From contig JAOANR010000014.1 of NCBI GenBank assembly GCA_030278955.1, forward strand, positions 22,508,068 to 22,572,067: 64,000 bases of DNA, given 5' to 3'. Shown piece by piece: positions 1-11,989 of the stretch; position 1 is the stretch's first letter, and each line of letters starts with the position of its first letter. The notes beneath the pieces were generated by a model, which saw only the letters and a program-made list of their open reading frames with translations, was not told the DNA's origin and searched no databases. Position numbers and translations under genes: made by a program. This stretch comes from Hygrophila difformis. Lineage: Eukaryota > Streptophyta > Magnoliopsida > Lamiales > Acanthaceae.

Positions 1-315
1 ACAGATTTTTGGGAACATTTTCCTTGATTAATACCAAAATATGGTTCAAACACCCATTGATTGAGTGTTTTAACCCAAAACACTAACTAATAAAGCTGGG
101 AAAAAAAATATATATAAAAAAAAGTAGCTAACTAATCTACAAACTCATTTACAAAACTCAGAACAAGAAATAAAAGCTAGAACTAAAATAAAGACTACAT
201 TGCAAGAAAATAAAATAATCTACCTACTCTAAACTAAGAACTACATCCACTGTTGCCTCCAAGACAGAATAAAAATTTTTGAGTGTATTCGGCTGCTGTT
301 CAAGCCAACATAACA

Positions 316-326
316 GCTATTTATAG
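316..326 (-). promoter_or_regulatory. TATA box of element 1 LTR
   Basis: The minus strand reads CTATAAATAGC here. TGGGCC and TGGGCT motifs (plus-strand 350-362) lie just upstream in the LTR's direction. The same site II plus TATA arrangement occurs in the LTR of element 3. Confidence 0.55.
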
Positions 327-514
327 GGGTAAGGAAACCCCTAGTCACATGGGCCTTGGGCTTACTCGATATTTCCGCAACAAGGGACGGGAGCTGGAGG
401 CCAGAGGAGAAAAGACAAGAAATTTAATCTATGGGAGCTATGGTCCCAGGATTGCCCAAATATTTCATCACATGGGGAAATTTGGCCAATTTGAATTCAT
501 ATGTCCGGAAGGGA

Positions 515-690
515 AATGGACGACGCTAGGCAACACGGCTACGACGCTGAGACTCACCTCCGGACAGGGACGACGACGCTATAGCTGACGACGTACTACG
601 GCGCTGAGCATTGGACGACGCTGGAGGACTCCGTCGTAGCTTGAAGGGTGGATGGCGTCGTAGCTGTTGGAGTATAGCGTCGTATCCCTT
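515..690 (-). repeat. GTCG-rich palindrome block in element 1 LTR
   Basis: Many CGACG/CGTCG motifs form inverted pairs. ACGACGCTATA (573-583) is the exact reverse complement of TATAGCGTCGT (673-683), and GCTACGACGC near 538 pairs with GCGTCGTAGC near 650. The block sits upstream of the LTR TATA box, as do differently worded blocks in elements 2 and 3. Confidence 0.6.
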
Positions 691-1140
691 GGCCAGATTT
701 GGGGGCTGCCGGAAGTGGTTGCAGCGGCTAGGAGAATTGCTGCCGATAATATTATGAGGGTCTTCGTACCCTTGGAGTTTCTAATGGTGGCTGCCGGAGT
801 TGAGTAATGGTTGGAGATGTATGTGGATGTCGGCAACAGAGGCGGAATGGTGATTGGCCGGAGAAGGAAGCTTGCGGCGGCACATCGGAGTTTTGTTCTT
901 TGTTGTAGTTGCGGTTTTCGGGGCTCGCCGGAGTTGCCAATGATGAACAGGGTGGCGACATGAGTAGCTGCCGGAGAGGGGAGCTGTGCAGCGGCTGTGG
1001 TGGAGTTGAGGAGATGGCCGGCTGTTGATTGGAGTTGGGGGCGAAGGCAGGCGGTTGCTGATGGGCGGACGGGAATGGTGAGGACGACGACGGTGGTGGC
1101 CGGAGATTGCTGCTCTTAATGCCTGTTCACGATTTAGCAA
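691..1140 (-). other. G/C-rich host-like segment inside element 1 LTR
   Basis: This stretch is clearly richer in G+C than its surroundings, and read on the minus strand it is rich in CCG, CAC and TCC. It gives overlapping Pro/Ser/His-rich frames of up to about 120 codons, but none starts convincingly or resembles a known protein. It looks like the beginning of a plant gene carried in the LTR. Element 2 has a comparable but different segment at the equivalent place. Confidence 0.3.
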
Positions 1141-1599
1141 ATTGGGGAGAATTGAGAAAGATGACTGTGGGCCCCACCTGTATTGCCAAATTGATTACTT
1201 CACTTTTTTTTATTATTATTATATTATAAAAAGTAGACAAAAAAAATAAATATATAAATATATAAAATATACACATAGATATTTATTCCAATTGATTATT
1301 TGGCTTGTGTTCCGTTTAATGGACCCGTGTTCCACCGAACAGACAACACCGGACCAATATTTATCAACTGTGGGATTTTTTTAATATTTTATCATGTTTT
1401 TGGATTTTTAAACACAAATTTAATAAAAATACAATATTTTTGTATTTTTTTAATACCAGCTTATTATTTATACAAACTTGCATAAATTTGTTAAATTCAA
1501 CTGCTTTCTTAATAAATAAGACCGGAATGCGATCAAATGTCCGTATTAGACACAGAAATAGATCGAAAATAATGGTCAATTTTGGCCATTATCAGTTAT

Positions 1600-3600
1600 G
1601 AAGCATTGGGAATTTTATGGAGGTGGACTGGTTGAAAGAAGGACAGTTGCAGACGTTCATTTCTTTGAAGTACTTGGGCGGTAAGCAAATCATGAGGTTC
1701 TTTTGTACAAGTCCCTTGATATTATGGATGGGACGGCAGTGTTGTTACAAGACTCTTGGCTTCGATCTCCTTTAAAAAAATATATATATAAAAAAATTAT
1801 AAAAAGAAAATTAAAAAGAAAGAAAAAAAAAGAGAGAGTTTAGATAGGTGTTGTTGCTGCTGTGATCTATGAAAAAAAAAAGAGAGAGAGAGAGAAAAAA
1901 GAAAAAAAAAAAAAGAAGAGAGTTTAGATAGGTGTTGTTGCTGCTGTGATCTAATTGTCTGTGGTCACATAAAGAAATTGTAGTTGTCGTTGTGTATATA
2001 GCTAATGATGTTGCTGTGATTGATTTTGAGGTTGATGCTGCTTTATGTGATTTCAAGCTCCAAGTTTGATGCTGTTCGTTAAGGTGGCAGCGGATGAATT
2101 ATCATGCGAAAGCTGTTCGTACTGCTGGCGATGCTCGATGATCAAAATTTGTCGAGTGTCAAGTGTTATAGGCACGGAATGATTCTACTTCTTCCACCAG
2201 GCTGTTTGAGATAAAGACATAACGCATTGAGGAATCCTATATATACCCGGTGAGATCTGAATTTCAGACATTATTTGCTGTGTACATAAGAGGAGGTCAG
2301 GTTGACATTCTGAACTTGCTTTATCTTCATGTCGAGCTTGCGGTTTTTCAATTCAGTGTTTCGAAATCGAAAAGGGCACTAGGTTTCCCCATCGGTCTTT
2401 AGCTCTCCCGCACTACGTCAACTACCATCTACCAATATTTCTTCCCTATACCATTATCCTATATCTTTGTATATAGCCATACGGCTTCTATGTTCATTCG
2501 AAAGCTCCATGAATTCCTCTTGTCCTTGAAGATAAAAATGCTTCTGATCACTCTGTTGTTGGGAACTTTTGGGGTGTAGAAAGCTTCTTGAAAATGTGTG
2601 AGGGCAGGCCTTTTATCAGAATGAGATCTGGTGGATATTATGTTTGGTTATTATGTTTGGAGAACTAGAAAGAAATGGGTTGATATGATTCTGGTGCTTG
2701 ATAAATAAAAAGAGAAGGAAAAAAAAAAGAAGAGAAATTGAGGGTAAGGAAAGAAGTAAGGAAATTGGAGTTTCTCACTCATACAATTATGAGGATTTGA
2801 GAATATTGTAGTTTGGTCATGTATATAGTGCTTCCTCAGTACCCAATAACCGGTCACCCCTCTTTCAGACCTCTAGTCTAGCCTGGCCCTGTTTCTTCCT
2901 TTCCTAGTCCCTTTGTTTCGATGCATTTGGATTTGAAAAATATAAGCAGGGGAGATGTGATTATGAAGTAAGTTTTGGGATTGTCAAGATGATTCGTCAC
3001 TTGAAAGCTTATTTAGCATACTGGGGAATTTTGAAGAGAGGTACTTGAGTGAGGAGTAGGCCTGGTTAACCTTTGATGCTGATGCTGCTTTTGGTGCTGT
3101 CTCATGCCGATGATGTCGTTTCTAGGAAGACTAAGTTAGCTGGTTTCATGGTTTAGATACTGCGGCTCTTGATGTTGTAACATGCTGTTGTTGGTGTCTT
3201 TTTTGGGAAGGCAAAAGAAGCTGCTTATGCTGTTAGTCATGAGCATGAAAGAATTTCCTGAAGCAAATTATTGCTTATGACAAAAGATGGAGAATGAAGA
3301 ATGGTAGTTTAATCGCACTGGTGAAAAATTGCACATGAGGAGTTCTTTGGTGATGTCACTGCTGATGCTGCTTCATGGCGTATGCAACTTGATGGGGCTG
3401 AGAAGGCTATGCCAAGTCTGCAACTTCATGGCGTCTGCAACTTGGCTTGGATGTATTCTGGTGATTGTTGTAGTTTGTTAAATTTTTGCTGGAGTTATGC
3501 CGCTCCTTGCCTCTATGGAGTTTGGCTCAGTAGTTGTTGAGTTGTACCCTTTTCTGGTTATGGAGTGCTATAAAACTTATTTTTCCTCAAAAAAAAAAAA
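1600..3600 (+). mobile_element. LINE-like or processed sequence ending in poly(A)
   Basis: No coding frame survives. The segment ends with a gene-like 3' tail (GTGCTATAAAACTT followed by a short A run at about 3589-3600), as expected of a 5'-truncated LINE or a processed pseudogene. The boundary with element 1 at 1594 suggests element 1 landed in or next to it. The source gene or element is not recognised. Confidence 0.35.
1780..1952 (+). repeat. GA-rich tract with a short duplication
   Basis: A and GA/AG runs are interleaved with two copies of GAGAGTTTAGATAGGTGTTG (about 1834 and 1918), each followed by the same TTGCTGCTGTGATCT continuation. It is a simple-sequence tract with a local direct duplication of about 85 bases. 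Confidence 0.6.
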
Positions 3601-4630
3601 TAATATTTCAAACAATTGTTTTTGGAAATAAATTCCTTTGTCTACGAAATAACTCCAATGGAATCTTACTTTTTTATTTTATTTTTTGGTAAGAATAATA
3701 TTCCCAATGGGATTGGGAATTCATATATGCTAGGTGATTAATATTTACTATTTAAAAGTTATAGCTAAATTTATCAAAAGATTCTGAAATTAACATGTTT
3801 CGAAATTCATTTATGCCAGATGTTTAATATTTATACTTTAAAAGTTACAGCTACTCATTCTAGGCTTCTTTTTTTCGATTAGTTTGAACTAAAAATAATA
3901 TACCCTATACTTCAAAACATGAACTGGGGATGCTTTAAAACAGCACCCTTAATAAAAGTTGATAATAAGAAACTCTAAAAGAAACACAATGGAAGAAATT
4001 AGATGATAGACTATGGCGCGACTCCTCATGGAAAGTGACGCCAAGGAGGCGAGCATGCTCATTTCATCTATAAATAATTGGGAAAAATCCTAGAGTCACC
4101 TGCAATACATGGGACGATTGTTATTATATATTCAAAGAGCTATTGAACACAAACCCTTGCAATTAACTTAGTTTACAGAGGCCAATGAGAAGTACTTTTA
4201 AGGGAAATCCGAGACGGAATAGTACGATGCATAAAATTATCTTTTTGTTTATAGAGAACACAAACCCTTGCGATTAACTTAGTTTTCAGAAGCTAACTAG
4301 AATTATTTTTAAGGGAAATCCGAGACAGAATAGTACAATGCATAAAATCAAATTTTTTGTTTACAGAGTATTAGCAACAAATTTATTGTCGTCAATATCT
4401 CTATTTTCTTTTTTCAGTGGAAGCATCATTTAAAAAGAATATTTGTATAGATGTTTTTTTGGTAAACAAAGGAATTTCTTGAGTCTTGTTTAAGAGATAT
4501 CTTCAATGTGTCTCCGATTATATTCTCTGCATTTATAACGACGGCTCAAAGGCACAACTTTCTAACATTTTAGGAAGTACAATATGCGTAAATAAATAGG
4601 ATCGGACTCTCCAAAAATATTTACGTATCA
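3601..4630. repeat. 3' flank of family unit A
   Basis: There is no gene here. The stretch is similar to 37435-38300 and 39656-40565. All three share landmarks such as GATGATAGACTATGGC, TATAAATAA followed by TGGGAAAA, and the AATATTTATACTTTAAAAG motif. It is therefore the downstream flank of the tandem unit of the unknown gene family (minus strand), not unique sequence. It also holds an internal imperfect repeat (about 4140-4230 and 4258-4345). Confidence 0.55.
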
Positions 4631-4790
4631 CTACAAGAAATTCCAATTTGGTTGAAAATGGCAAAAAAAGATGAATATCTGCCACATTTCATTGTCTTTT
4701 TTATCGCCTCACGTTAGGTGACAAACACGGCAACAAAATCCTTTTGTCACCTTCCGACGAAAATTTTTGTCGTGTGTGCATAAAGGCTTA
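4631..4790. mobile_element. CACTA-like terminal fragment
   Basis: It begins CACTACAAGAAATTCC, a typical plant CACTA-superfamily terminus, and contains short internal inverted motifs (TGTCACC/GGTGACA). No matching second end or target duplication was found, so it is probably a truncated MITE. Confidence 0.45.
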
Positions 4791-5116
4791 AATCATAGGG
4801 AATATTCTATTACTAGGCATATGTGAATAATAAATTCAATATAAAGAATTAAATGGGTAGCTATTAAGAGCACATATGGAGTTAAGGAAATTGCACCTAT
4901 GGAAGGGCCCAAACCCCTCCATAGTTTTGCCACTGCATATATAAATCTATATATATATATATATATAGTTGTTTTATTCTATTCAGTCATGAGAGAGTAT
5001 ATCTTTACTCAATGTTTTCTTTTATATCGAACCACAAAATCAATAACATAATCCGTGTAGGAAAAAAAAATCAATCGAAGGACATTAAAAAGAAAAAAAA
5101 AAAAAAAAACACTAAC
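4791..5116. other. Region downstream of copy A exon 3
   Basis: A/T-rich, with a (TA)n run near 4948-4970. It resembles 20730-20880 in the palindrome, so it belongs to the family unit. No terminal exon could be recognised on the minus strand. Confidence 0.4.
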
Positions 5117-7180
5117 CTGAATGTGACTACCAGAAATAAGAGGACCAGCTACGAAACCAGCAACACGTCTAGACTCCAGTTGAAGAGTTAATATCATTTG
5201 ATCGAGTCGTACTGGCCGACCAAAATGAATGATGTAGCGCCCGGAAAGGTTAAAAATTGAATGTTCACCCTGCAATTGTTATGTTGCTGTCTAAATTACT
5301 CTCTACATAAAAATATACTGCTCAATGTAGCATTAAATTAAGGACAAAAATTAATTTCAAGGGTGAAGTTTTCAAAAGCATAACCATGAAGTGTCCCTAC
5401 AATTTATGCATTTTGAGAACTCATGTATATAACCACAGTGAATAAATAATTGTCTCTAGTTAGCAATAAATACAGTGAATAGTCATAGGGCGTTGCTAAA
5501 AATGACAAGAGGCATTTGGTATGTCCAAATCTATCAACGTTACTGTACATTACATTACCGGAAATCTATGATTCCCAGTAATATGGAGACGTCGATGGGC
5601 CACTTAGAGGCCATGGTGAGTATCTGGATTGTTATAATCTCCTTTATATACACCTTCGAAGTAAGATTGCATACATTTTTAATCAAATTGACATTGTAAT
5701 GAACATTCCTAATAAATTTAAAAATAAGAACCTATCTGGTAAAAAAAAAAAAAAAAAAACCCAATAGTCTCATAATTTTATTTATTTTCACAAACCATCC
5801 CATAAAAAATGAATTAACTCAATCCATCTAGTAACTAGGCTAATCATAGCCCAATCCATCCAGCCACCCTCTAAGGACAATTAACGCTGACGTGGTAGTG
5901 GATAGACGTCAACCACATTAGACTCACTAATCCGCTACCACGTCAACGTTAATCCGCTGCCATGTCAATGTTAACTTTTATAATGAATAAAAGTAAAAAA
6001 AATATATATATATAAAGAAAAAAAATCTACTTAAAAACTAATTATTTTAACATTTTTAGAGACAAAATTCATCAACCAAGTTCTTGTATTTTATTATTTT
6101 TTGTAAAAGGTAGATCACTCTCAATTGACTGCTAGGCCATTAAGTCTCTCCTCCAATATTGAAGAAGAATTCCACTTATCATTTATCAATGTAGTAAATG
6201 AATCCCTAATTACCGTGTTCAACAAACTAAATTAAATTTATTTTAATTTATTACATGAAAAATATAAAATAAATAAAATAAAATAAGGGGCCCCAAAAAT
6301 TGGGCCCTGTGCGGTAGGTCTTCTTGCACCGCCTAATAGCCGGCCCTGACAGGAGATATCTATTTTGTACAGAAAAAAATTATTCATGGAGATTTAATCG
6401 CAAAACCATGATAACAAGATGGACAAAAACAAAAGAATATTTTATTTAATTGGACATGAAAATCTGAGGTAACTAATAATTAATAGATTTTATTTATGCA
6501 AATTCATAAAACTAAATTTGTGTGAGCACCTCATTGTAAATCTGAGACTCGTTATTACCTCAAACGTAGTTGTTGTTACACCACCAAATACTTGTAGTCG
6601 TGGGTTTGATACATGACCAAATGCAGAAAGCACGACTCCAGCTAAGGACAACATTTCATTGTTACCCCTCAGCAAATGTGTCTGCTCACCCAAAAAGCGT
6701 CGTATTGCTTCTACAGTATCCTACATAAACGATTATAAATTGGATCGTGACATCAGAACTCAATATATATATATATACACATTATTAAATAGTTTCAAAT
6801 TCTAATTTTGGATTGCAAAAAATGAGCAATTAATAAAAAATAAGAACAAAGGCAAGAACCTGTCCTTCATCAATGTTAAGAATTGTTGGAGAAGGACGAA
6901 ATCGTGGTTGGGGCTGAAGGTGTTGGAGTCCAACTGGCCTAGGAAAAAGGATATAGGGCCGGGTTGGAGGTCGAGCAGGTTGGGGAGTTTCAAAAACCCT
7001 AGGTGGACTCGGATGGAAATTGGGGGCTTCGAGAGCAAGGACAACTTGACGTGGTTGTGGATGGCCATTAACTCTCGGTTCTTGTGGTTGAATTAGGGTT
7101 TGTTGTGTATCGGCACCTTCTTGTGGCTGAATTGGGGATTGCGGCCCATTGGCTCTTCCTTCATATTGTTCTTGTGCCAT
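5117..7180 (-). CDS. Unknown-family gene, copy A (three exons seen)
   Basis: I do not recognise this protein. Three exons can be read on the minus strand: exon 1 7180-6860 (ATG, 107 codons), exon 2 6720-6559 (54 codons) and exon 3 5269-5117 (51 codons). Each is bounded by AG/GT and all junctions are phase 0. Exon 1 opens MAQEQYEG and is rich in Pro, Gln and Arg, with a conserved LALEAPNF core and an end reading TILNIDEGQ. Exon 2 has EAIRRFLGEQTHLLRG and a GGVTTTTFE end. Exon 3 reads GEHSIFNLSGR, then IIHFGRPVRLDQMILTLQL and GPLISGS. No signal peptide or membrane span is visible. Copies B and F preserve exon lengths to within two codons while the sequence varies, which suggests past constraint. 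A terminal exon was not found; reading past exon 3 stops within about 40 codons. Confidence 0.5.
5883..5950. repeat. 20-bp inverted repeat
   Basis: Arms at 5883-5902 and 5931-5950, with core GACGTGGTAG and CTACCACGTC, match except at two positions. It lies in the large intron between exons 2 and 3 of copy A and may be part of an old MITE; no target duplication was identified. Confidence 0.5.
6120..6351. mobile_element. Truncated hAT-like MITE end
   Basis: The stretch ends GGGGCCCC...GGGCCCTGTGCGG then GCCGGCCCTG, matching the G/C-rich end of the hAT-type MITE at 14274-14821, whose termini are CAGGGCC and GGGCCTG. The opposite end is not visible, so the left limit is approximate. Confidence 0.4.
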
Positions 7181-7700
7181 ATTTGCTGATTATTTCGTCT
7201 CTCTTGGTTTTTTCAAATGTTGGTGGTGGAGGCGGAGAGGTAATGACCGCTTTATTAATATAGAGGAAATATGATTATTACACGCCATCCATCTATGTAT
7301 ATCAAAGGAAAATATAATTATTACAATCGGATAACAATAAAATAAATAATCGCTTCAGAATACTATAATGCTGATGCAACGTCACGTGGTTAATAACAAA
7401 AAGAAAAAGAAAAAAATTATAAAAGTAAAACATAATGCTGGGTCAAAAAATTCGTGGGAAGGCAACGAATGTCGTCGCCTAAAACTTCTTCACCTATTGA
7501 ATTTCGTCGACTTGTTCGTCGCCTCGTGCATGAGGTGGTCGTATTAATATTGAATAGAAAGAATATGAATATTTGAATACCATAATGTTCATGCAACCGA
7601 GGTGTTTGTATTAATAAGTTAACTATAATATGATGGGCAATTTTAATGAGGTCCTTGAGAAATCAACAATTCAAGTTGTAATGACCCAGATAATTTGTTT
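7181..7700 (-). other. Upstream region of copy A
   Basis: The stretch is closely similar to 42851-43256 upstream of copy F (shared TTTCGTCTCTCTTGG just before the ATG, and further blocks to about 7670). It should hold the promoter and 5' leader, but no clear TATA box could be chosen. 7440-7530 contains a short motif cluster (TTCGTCGCC) resembling the CACTA-like fragments nearby. Confidence 0.35.
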
Positions 7701-8627
7701 TGACACATAGCAAATTCTTTTGAAGGACTCTAGACTTTTCAAAAATTTTGGACAGGGTTGTTTACTTTCCTAAGGCCTAGTATGTGGGCTTCCTTTAGTT
7801 ATTTCCTCTCTTTCCCTTTTGGGCCAGCGAAAATTGGGTGTCACGATCGATGGTGCAGTGGCACGGCCTGGGCAAGACCGTGGGATGGACTGGGGGACCA
7901 AAAATATCGATCTTATAATTTATATCGGATTTTACTTTTGGGAGTTGATGAAACTTGGAGGTGCATGGACTCAGAGAATCTACTAGGTGGAGATTATTGC
8001 ATCTTGTGTTGCTCGTTTCGAATTGAACATGTCGTTTGTATTGTGTGTTTCATACTTAAGTAAAATTTTAGTTATTGGATTTATGTGGGAATTGATTTAT
8101 GGTTTGCACAGCTTGTACATTACGTACGTGATGAGGTTTTTTTTGGTGGGGAGCATGCTAATTTTTAGGTCTTGGGGGGCGCGTTTGTGAAAATAATTTT
8201 CATGACTAAATTGCGCAAAGTCAAAGTTTAATTTTGTTTCTAATTGCTTTCAATTTTTTTAATTTTTTCCTGAGCTTGCATTCAGAAGAACTCTCGCTCA
8301 TCCACCGAATGTCGATCTCAATCGTGTTAGGGATTTTGGAAAACTAGAAAGTTTTGGACTCCCTTCTTGACGAGCCTTAGTGGATGTTTTGCATTTGAGA
8401 ATTTTTTGGCTTAAATAGAGTCTAGTTTCTATGTTTCAATTTTCACATATTAAAATCTCAAATTTCATAGAACACCCAACAAAAAAAATAAAATAAAATA
8501 AAATCTTGCTTCATTTTTAAAGATGAAACTAGAAATATTTATGACCATTGACCGATGTGTGGAGGCAGTCAAATATTCTTGCGAGGATTTACTTAAACTC
8601 ACGTAAACAAAATAATTTAAAATGGGT
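7701..8627. other. No recognisable gene
   Basis: Short open frames up to about 100 codons occur at 7758-8063 but show no conserved motif. A G/C-richer patch at 7840-7890 stands out. Nothing was assigned. Confidence 0.3.
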
Positions 8628-8642
8628 CCTTTGATGAGCATT

Positions 8643-8815
8643 TTTTTTTTGGTAAACATTGACACTCATGTGTCGGCAAAGGTGTGTGGGAGCCCAAGCC
8701 ACACAAATTACAAAGGGGAACAAAGGGGAGGGATAGGGGGCCGGGTAGGGATCGAACCCCCAACCTATTGGTTGAGAGCAGGGGACTTGACCACTAGAGT
8801 AAGTCCCCAACCCTT
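8643..8815 (-). mobile_element. tRNA-derived SINE (family S1) with target duplication
   Basis: On the minus strand it starts with a tRNA-like head containing a box A-like TAGTGGTCAAGTCC and a box B GGTTCGATCCC. The body contains TTTGTAATTTGTGTGG, and it ends in an A run (T run on the plus strand). A perfect 15-bp target-site duplication, CCTTTGATGAGCATT, flanks it at 8628-8642 and 8816-8830. It is the best-preserved copy of a family found about nine times in this window. Confidence 0.85.
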
Positions 8816-8830
8816 CCTTTGATGAGCATT

Positions 8831-9645
8831 GATAATAAAATGTTTTCATCCATGAATTCAAAAATGTTTAAATGCAAATTTTAACCCAAGGATAACTTGT
8901 AATGATATTCTTCCAAAAACGTTGGAAAGTTCAAAACATGGGGATTCCAATAAGCATCCTTTTAGACATAAACCACATGGGTAACTCATAAACTATATAC
9001 CATAAAACATGAGTTTTGTAGTATACATACTTATATTTTCACTTGCAAGTTTTCTTGTACTCTTCTGTAAAGGAAGAAAAAATTTGCTTCCTTCATTTGT
9101 CATCACCTGGGGAAAATTCTACGGTCACCTGTAATAAATAATGGAAAGATATAACTAACAACCTATTTTAGTGTTGTATCATTAACGCACATTCCGGATT
9201 ATTTCTCTAAATGGACACATTCATGGAATCCTCATTGTGTTAAATGAAGATAGTTTTTTTTTATTATTTTTATTTTTTAATTTTTTTTTTGGCTTATCCT
9301 TATATTACATTAAATTCTACCGTAAATCACATAATATTATATGTGGTGCATTTGTGAGGTATTGCAATATGTTATATTCGTGAGATTTGTAGTACAACGA
9401 TGAGAAATTATGTTATATTTGTGAAACATTGTGATAAATCCACTACGATATTATAGGTATAGTAAAAGGCATATAATATAAAATGTTTATGGTAATAATC
9501 ATGTCTTAACTATTGAATCCATTCATGAAATAATAAATAGTCGCAATTCATACTGAAATAGCACAATCCAAACTCAATAACCTAACCATTGTATAGGAAG
9601 AAAAAAAATCAATAGAATAGAAAGAAAAAAAAAAAGTAGTCAAAC
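8831..9645. other. Flank of family unit B
   Basis: It contains a remnant of the unit flank (9090-9190 resembles 4080-4150, the TCACCTG region) and A/T-rich sequence. No terminal exon of copy B was recognised and no other gene is visible. Confidence 0.35.
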
Positions 9646-11878
9646 CTTAATGCGGCTAGATGCAATAAGAGGACCACATACATAGCCACCCACACATTTG
9701 TCCCCCAGTTGAATGGTTAATCTCATATGTTCAAGGTATACTGGTCGATCAAAGTTAATTATAAAGCGGCCTTTGACGATAGCAATTGAATGGCGGCCCT
9801 ATATAAGAAAACAGAGGCTAATTACAACATCCGTGTGGAAGATAACAAATAGTATTCCACTGACAAATACTAAATTCTTTACCTAATAAAAGAGATTTTT
9901 GCAACCAATATATAGTATGAAAGACGAACAACAAATAAAACTAATAATAGGATTGGAAAATCTAAGGTGAATCCCGAGATTGGCAAAATTTTATTATGAA
10001 ATTAATTAAAATCCAATTGATTTGTCAATGAGTGTCATTTTAATCATCAAAGTTTATAAGAAAAGGCTCAAGCATCAAAAGTTGTTGTAACACGAAAATT
10101 ATGATTAACAAAGTTATAAAATGTACATTCATATGGCAATGTTTGGGATTCATTTATTATTAATGAAAAACGAAAATTACCTCAAAAGTTGTTGTAACAC
10201 CACCAACTTGTATTTGTGGGTTTGATATACTTCCAAACCCACAAATTACATCGCCATTTGCGTGCAACATTTCAGTGTTTAACCTTAGTGAATGTTTTTG
10301 GTTATCAAAAAACCTTCGTATTACTTCTACTATATCCTGCAAAACGAAACAAAACAAAATTAGTATTATAAGACAGATCAAGATCTCAATATAACACAAA
10401 CATATAAATGCATACTCAAGATATATGTTATATTTATCAAATAATATAAACGATTAAAAAATAAATACAAAAATTAAGGCCAATAAGTTGCATGCATTAG
10501 AAATAACCAAAAGCAAAAGGATCATTAATTACATTAATCTATAGTGAAACTGTCGTGACTTATAATTTTACTTTACTTCTATCATTTTGAAGATGAGCAA
10601 TCACACCGACTACATCGATCCGTCGGTAATATTAAAGAATAAGTAAATCTTTAGTGTTTTCCCTATAGAATGTGTCGTCGGTAATTACCCACAAACCAGA
10701 CTTGTGCCTATGAAAAATTAATGTTGCAACCGTGTTTAATTTTCTCCCTATTTAATTGATACACGGTATTTGCCCATGAAATAATGTTGTGTTTTTTTTT
10801 TTTTTGTTTTTGAGAAGAAGGATTTTATTTCCCACAAAAACAGTTCAAACCGACTGAAAGATTACAATGGAATGCCCCAGATACAACACTTAATATGCCT
10901 TACTCCATCCACACTCATTAAGCCATTTGCATTTAAAAAATGAAAGTCTGCAAAAATGAAATAATGTTGTGTATGTCCAATCCATTCGGTAATCTTCAAC
11001 TTGTTTATTGTGTGCATCACTTCTCTAAGTGAATAGAGTTCGATTCAACATACATAATTCAACAAATTAAAATGAATTCATTTTATAATATACTGTAACT
11101 TACATACGTGGTGATACATGGTAAGTTATTTTAGTAATTTTGCAACTTCTTTAAACTATTTGTCGTCTGTTTCCAAAATTTTGGCGACACTCAATCTAAT
11201 TTCTATATACAATTTATTTTTCTTGACATTTGCTTCTATTTTAAGTGGAAATGCTATACATACACAGAGAAATTGATAAACTACACTATTGTTAAATTAT
11301 AGAAAGCAGTGTATTTAATAATTGAAAGGGATGGGGTCAGTTGGTGAATTAAACCCCTAACCACGAGGTAGGAAGGCAGAAACTTGACCACTAAGTCCGT
11401 ATACACATTACATTCCTTGTTTTGCGTGAATTTATCAAATATGATATTCGTCACATAATTAGATAGTGTTTAAATTTCAACTTATAATAGTTCGTAGGTG
11501 CTTAGAGTAGAAATTAATAAAAATATATAATAGAATGGTCGAAATAAAGATAAGAACCTCTCCTTCACCAATGTCAAGACTGTATATATTAGCACGAAGT
11601 GGGCTAGGAAGAAGGATTTGCGCCTCGCCTAGTGGTCCATTGGGTTGGTGAATTTCTGGAACAATTGGTCGCCTTGATTGGCGTGGTCGATAAGCACGAC
11701 GTGGTGTTTGTTGACGAAAGTTGGGGGCTTCAAGTGCAAGGACAAATTCAAGTGGTTGTCGATGCACATTTGCTCCCTCTTGTTGTTGAATTGGGGCATG
11801 TGATCCTTCACCTGCTCTCTCTTCTTGCTGAATTGACGGTTGTGGTGTATCAACTCCTGCATGTTGTTCTTCGGCCAT
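9646..11878 (-). CDS. Unknown-family gene, copy B (three exons seen)
   Basis: This is a paralogue of copy A with the same structure. Exon 1 is 11878-11558 (ATG, 107 codons), exon 2 10336-10181 (52 codons) and exon 3 9798-9646 (51 codons), all phase 0 with GT donors and AG acceptors. It opens MAEEQHAG and contains the conserved LALEAPNF. Exon 2 reads DIVEVIRRFF and ends VGGVTTTFE. Exon 3 has GRFIINFDRPV and CGPLIASS. All three exons are open, so this copy could be functional. Intron 1 is long and holds a LINE fragment and a SINE fragment. The likely 3' end is unresolved: the frame stops two codons after exon 3 if the last donor is not used. Confidence 0.5.
10793..10955 (-). mobile_element. 5'-truncated retrotransposon insert with 17-bp TSD
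   Basis: It starts with a T run on the plus strand (poly(A) on the minus strand) and is flanked by perfect 17-bp direct repeats ATGAAATAATGTTGTGT at 10776-10792 and 10956-10972, diagnostic of LINE-type target-primed insertion. Only about 160 bases of 3' tail remain. It sits in intron 1 of copy B. Confidence 0.8.
11325..11400 (-). mobile_element. SINE S1 head fragment
   Basis: The minus strand shows a tRNA-like head (ACTTAGTGGTCAAGTTTCTG, then GGGGTTTAATTCACC, a decayed box B) without the usual body. It is a partial, diverged copy of the S1 family. Confidence 0.4.
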
Positions 11879-11989
11879 TTTTATTGATTTATTGTTCTCT
11901 CTTGATTTCTTTCAAAGTTTTCAGAGAGAGGTGGAAGAGGGTGGTGGGTACTGCCTTTGTTAGTATAAAAATGAAATATATAGACATTT

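Larger units (their letters stand above)
1..1594 (-). mobile_element. Element 1: 5' part of a giant Athila-type LTR
   Basis: On the minus strand an LTR starts at 1594 with TGATAATGGCC and runs off the left edge. Its first 150 bases align by eye with the LTR starts at 24961, 48064 and 63363, including the shared stretches CATTTGATCGCATTCCGG and AAGAAAGCAGT. Further in, it carries a G/C-rich segment, a GTCG palindrome block, a TATA box, a CTTGGAGGCA motif just after the likely start of transcription, and an A/T-rich stretch resembling 26880-27110 read in reverse. No coding region is visible. Assignment to the Athila-type family rests on similarity to elements 2 and 3. Confidence 0.8.

Noticed and set aside
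7758..8190. Two overlapping open frames of 101 and 67 codons as a gene
   Set aside because: No conserved motif, no splice structure and no second copy in the window.
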